The notes under the pieces: model-generated
Databases searched by the model: none
What the model saw: the letters and a program-made list of their open reading frames with translations, nothing else
Told to the model about the DNA's origin: nothing
Shown here: positions 43,042 to 45,561 of the stretch, piece by piece
Numbering within the stretch: the first letter of the stretch is position 1
Layout of the letters: each line of letters starts with the position of its first letter
Source of the DNA: Mesaphorura yosii
Lineage: Eukaryota; Arthropoda; Collembola; Poduromorpha; Tullbergiidae
Assembly: GCA_009869945.1 (NCBI GenBank)
Contig: WIXG01000507.1
Span: forward strand, 1 to 45,561
Reading direction: 5' to 3'
Length of the DNA stretch: 45,561 nucleotides
Position numbers and translations under genes: made by a program

Positions 43042-43310
43042 ATGTTAAATCTTGTGGGTTCTTCTTGTGGGTCCCTGTGGGTCCTTCTTGTGGGTTCTTC
43101 TTGTGGATCCCCGGCTGGTGAGGCTGTACCGAACTCAAATGAGCATACTAAAGACCCAAAACCCGGACCAAAACCCAGACCAAAGAACCGGGACCAAAAC
43201 CATGTCACTGATAAAACCCCAGACCAAAATTTCCAAAATGCACAAGCAGGGCAAGAAGCGAAGCTCAAAGACAAAAACGCGACAAACCAAGTCCAACAAA
43301 CCAAAAAATA
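43042..43310. repeat. low-complexity tandem repeats
   Basis: 43045-43105 is a tandem array of a 12-14 base unit (TTCTTGTGGGTCC). It is followed to about 43300 by AC-rich, A-rich repeats (GACCAAAACC-like). Frames across it are repetitive and not convincing genes. Confidence 0.6.
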
Positions 43311-43531
43311 AGCGGATTAAAGAACCAGAAACGTGGTCGACTGCTAAAAATACGTTGCACAAAAATTTTAATCCTTCATGAAAATATTATAATCCTTTCT
43401 TGGGGTATGCGGGCAAAGTTTGTAAATAAAGCCATCCATATGTACTATTTTAACGAGTCCCCATAGAGTGATGACGAAGGTATTATGGAGGCTGTGCACC
43501 AGTTGGAAGTAGTTGGCGAATTCCCTGACGA

Positions 43532-44484
43532 TGGTGACGACTCGTGGGTCCAGAAGCTGGACAACGTGGATCCACCAGGGCTCAGAACTCACTCTATGAA
43601 AACACCGAAATTTGCCTGTACTCCGACGCGCAGGGAAGATGTGGCTGGATGTGTAGCAACCTCGGTGGTTCTCACGCCGAATACCACGAATTAGAGACCA
43701 GGTAAGGATGAATTTCTTGGAAACCAACGTTTACTGCCCGCTCCAAACTAACCTGCAAAATATTAACAAGTTGCCGATTCATTGGTATGTTTACAGCTTT
43801 GCTGACGGAGAGCGCTACGACACGTGGGTTCGAGATCTTAATTTTGAAGCCCAAACGTCAAAACCAAACACCCAAGAAACAGATTCTGAAGAATTAGTCA
43901 GCGATGTGGATGAAGAATATCCCAACAGTGTTGCTGGCGGGTAAGGAAAATATTTAATTGTACGGTGGCCCTAATTGGTAGTGTACCTAAACTAATATGG
44001 ATGTACTTGGTGTACTGTGTTTCGCAGGAATCCATTCATTCTTGCCGAAGCTGATGCAAGCGACACCGACGAAGAGGAAGACGAGGAAGATGGCAGCAAC
44101 ATATCTGGACTTCTTGCAGATGACGAGGACCATGTTGAAGACGATGTGGACATGTACCATCGCATCGATAACGCCTTTGGAAGACAGTTGACCTTGTATA
44201 ACATTCAGGCAGCCCTGAATGAGTACAGGGATGGTTTTGTGGATATTGAGGACTCTGAGGGTGAACGCTTCAGCGAGAATGACGAAGAGCAAGACAGCGA
44301 GGACTTTATCCGACCTCAAAAACGTAAAGCCGTGAACCAGATATCCAGCGACGACGATGATGGCGACGCAAACGAGTACATCAACGATAGTTTCTGCGTG
44401 TCAGGCACAGACCCGATCGCGTACGCCGACGTGGAACCATCAAAAAAACGCCGTCGTGTACATTATTTTGATGATAGCGAGTAA
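43532..44484 (+). CDS. acidic protein resembling the acidic C-terminal region of FANCM/Mph1, three exons seen
   Basis: Exons are 43532-43701 (start uncertain), 43797-43940 and 44028-44484, linked by GT..AG introns with matching phases. Exon 1 reads 'LYENTEICLYSDAQGRCGWM', exon 2 'ADGERYDTWVRDLNFEAQTS', and exon 3 begins 'NPFILAEADASDTDEEEDEE'. Further on are a tyrosine-containing segment 'DDVDMYHRIDNAFGRQLTL' and 'NEYINDSFCVSGTDP', ending 'SKKRRRVHYFDDSE'. The order of an acidic N-P-F-I-x-x-E-A block, an M-Y segment and an x-Y-x-x-D-S-F-C-V block resembles vertebrate FANCM downstream of its helicase. No helicase or ERCC4 part is in the window. The identification rests on motifs alone, and acidic regions attract false matches. 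A 5' part is missing. Confidence 0.4.
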
Positions 44485-44712
44485 ATATGTGTCACGTATA
44501 GGTCTGTCTGGTATGCATGTGTTTTTTCTAAATAAAAATGTTTTATTTTTTGTAAATTCCGCCTGGGGTCCAGAAATTCTTAAGATTCCAACGACTCTAA
44601 TTGCTTGAAGTGGCCAAGATTTGTTGCACTCATTCTCCTGTTTGCCGTCGATCAGTACGGTTCTGGCTATCTCCCTCGTATGCAGGTGTGAAGACGAAAG
44701 CCAAAGACGAAA

Positions 44713-45303
44713 ATGGAAGTCCCAACTTCACCGTCGAAAATTAGAGCTGTGGTAAAGAAAATTGGTAGTAAAGAAAATCGTCCTTGTCCCGAGTGCGGAA
44801 AAATAGTAGCGAGCCAATTTAATTTGGTACGTCACTTGGTACAAGTACACAACAAATCAACCCTCGCGCCTGTGGTAGAGTCGGCGATGGCTGCGAGTGC
44901 GGCATCAACTATTGTGGGCAAGAAAGTGCACACCTGCTTCATCTGCAACAAATCGGTTTCTCGGTCGGACAACCTCAAGAGGCATCTGCGTTGTCCAGCA
45001 CACAAGGAACAAGAAGCCAAGAAGACTGCCAGCACTCAGGAAGATGGTGAGTTGGAGCATCGGAGTCCTCCCAAGAAGACTAGGTCCCAGCTTGGTATCG
45101 AAGCATTCCAAGCCATCATCAACAGACGAAAGAGGAACAAGTCAGTCCTTGTTGCACCAACACCATCTACAGAACCAGCGAATTCAAACTTAGGTGAGGA
45201 GGGTGTGCTTGTACACGGCTGCAGGCTGTGCACCAGTTTTACTAAGGTCGACCACAACCTCTTCCGGGAAGAATGCCATAGGCAAGGTTGGAAAAAATCA
45301 TGA
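44713..45303 (+). CDS. two-finger C2H2 protein, 196 aa, C terminus probably altered by a transposon end
   Basis: Two classical zinc fingers are visible: 'CPECGKIVASQFNLVRHLVQ' (then VH) and 'CFICNKSVSRSDNLKRHLRC' (then PAH). A basic nuclear-localisation-like stretch follows (PPKKTRSQLG .. NRRKRNKS), and then an unpaired Cys pair 'HGCRLCTSFTK'. The frame ends 'RQGWKKS' at a TGA created by sequence beginning CAAGGTTGGAAAAAATC (45283), which has the look of a hAT terminus. The natural C terminus may have been longer. It likely binds DNA; targets unknown. The 44.5 kb acidic gene ends about 230 bases upstream. Confidence 0.6.
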   Translation: MEVPTSPSKIRAVVKKIGSKENRPCPECGKIVASQFNLVRHLVQVHNKSTLAPVVESAMAASAASTIVGKKVHTCFICNKSVSRSDNLKRHLRCPAHKEQEAKKTASTQEDGELEHRSPPKKTRSQLGIEAFQAIINRRKRNKSVLVAPTPSTEPANSNLGEEGVLVHGCRLCTSFTKVDHNLFREECHRQGWKKS

Positions 45304-45425
45304 TTTTTTCATAAACATCAAATAAAAATCGAAAAAATCAACTTGGATTTTTTTTGATTTTTATATCCAAATACACATGATTTTTTCAAAAGCGTGATTT
45401 TTTCGATTTTTTCATGAAATCACTT
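45283..45425. mobile_element. probable hAT terminus with GATTTTTT subterminal repeats
   Basis: CAAGGTTGGAAAAAATC starts the block. Many copies of GATTTTTT/AAAAAATC in both orientations follow. This resembles the ends of some hAT elements. The preceding 8 bases are CCATAGG plus flank; the partner end is outside the window or absent. Confidence 0.4.
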
Positions 45426-45454
45426 GGAAGTTGCTAGATTGGGGTCGGGATAAA

Positions 45455-45561
45455 ATACTGAACAAAAATCTGAACTCTGAACTCTGAATTCTGAATTCCG
45501 AGGTGAAACTACTGAATTCCGAGATGAAACTACTGAACTCGGAGGTGAAACTACTGAACTC
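45455..45561. repeat. tandem repeat, 23-24 base unit
   Basis: About three units of a GAATTCCGAGGTGAAACTACT-like sequence, preceded by shorter CTGAACTCTGAA copies, run into the window edge. Confidence 0.7.

Noticed and set aside
43023..43381. Frames on both strands at 43.0-43.4 kb
   Set aside because: They are translations of tandem repeats.
43368..43727. Minus-strand frame of 119 codons, considered as a piggyBac-like scrap
   Set aside because: Key acidic residues cannot be placed, and the plus-strand exon with matching splice phases explains the region better.
1..45561. CRISPR array, prophage or bacterial operon
   Set aside because: No regular spaced repeats, no operon-like gene packing, and introns throughout show a eukaryotic genome.

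Overview
The window reads as nuclear DNA of an animal, most likely an arthropod and plausibly a springtail (Collembola). Genes have small introns with GT..AG borders, AATAAA poly(A) signals, signal peptides, and GC-rich exons in AT-rich spacers. The content fits this: a divergent ionotropic receptor, a 7TM gustatory-type receptor, a chitin-binding kelch protein, a CYP2-type P450, a C-type-lectin-like protein and enkurin. The springtail call is an inference from the chemoreceptor style and the F-box/LRR expansion. No rRNA, tRNA or CRISPR was seen.

Layout. 1-0.5 kb: 5' end of a Harbinger-type (DDE_Tnp_4) transposase gene. 0.6-0.9 kb: last exon of an EGF-like, probably GPI-anchored protein. 1.3-2.05 kb: broken reading frame resembling the C-terminal part of the bacterial three-Cys-motif partner (TcmP) family. 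2.1-3.8 kb: ionotropic-receptor-like gene with a frame break. 4.3-6.2 kb: small secreted Cys-rich protein followed by a secreted kelch/chitin-binding protein. 6.6-11.2 kb: transposase relics (DDE_Tnp_4, MULE), one coiled-coil membrane gene and one small zinc-ribbon-like ORF. 11.7-13.3 kb: gustatory-type receptor and a relic of a second one. 13.3-14.4 kb: LRR relic. 14.6-21.8 kb: three tandem F-box/LRR paralogues on the minus strand in graded states of decay (A intact, B with two compensating frameshifts, C a 5'-truncated pseudogene). 22-25.6 kb: repeats, a BEL/Pao scrap and a beta/gamma-crystallin-like secreted gene. 25.6-31 kb: an adhesion-GPCR relic cut off by a hAT element, a non-LTR retrotransposon, and a second hAT derivative with visible terminal inverted repeats. 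31.6-35.2 kb: C-type-lectin-like protein, then a 640-residue secreted kelch protein. 36.5-42.1 kb: P450, two unrecognised genes, and enkurin. 43-45.5 kb: an acidic protein resembling the acidic C-terminal part of FANCM, a two-finger C2H2 protein, then a probable hAT end.

The genes do not form one pathway. The main themes are lineage-specific families (F-box/LRR, secreted kelch, chemoreceptors) evolving by tandem duplication and decay, amid at least seven kinds of mobile-element debris. The best leads are the TcmP-like relic (possible bacterial transfer), the conserved C-terminal module of the F-box cluster, and the two secreted kelch proteins with Cys-rich partners.
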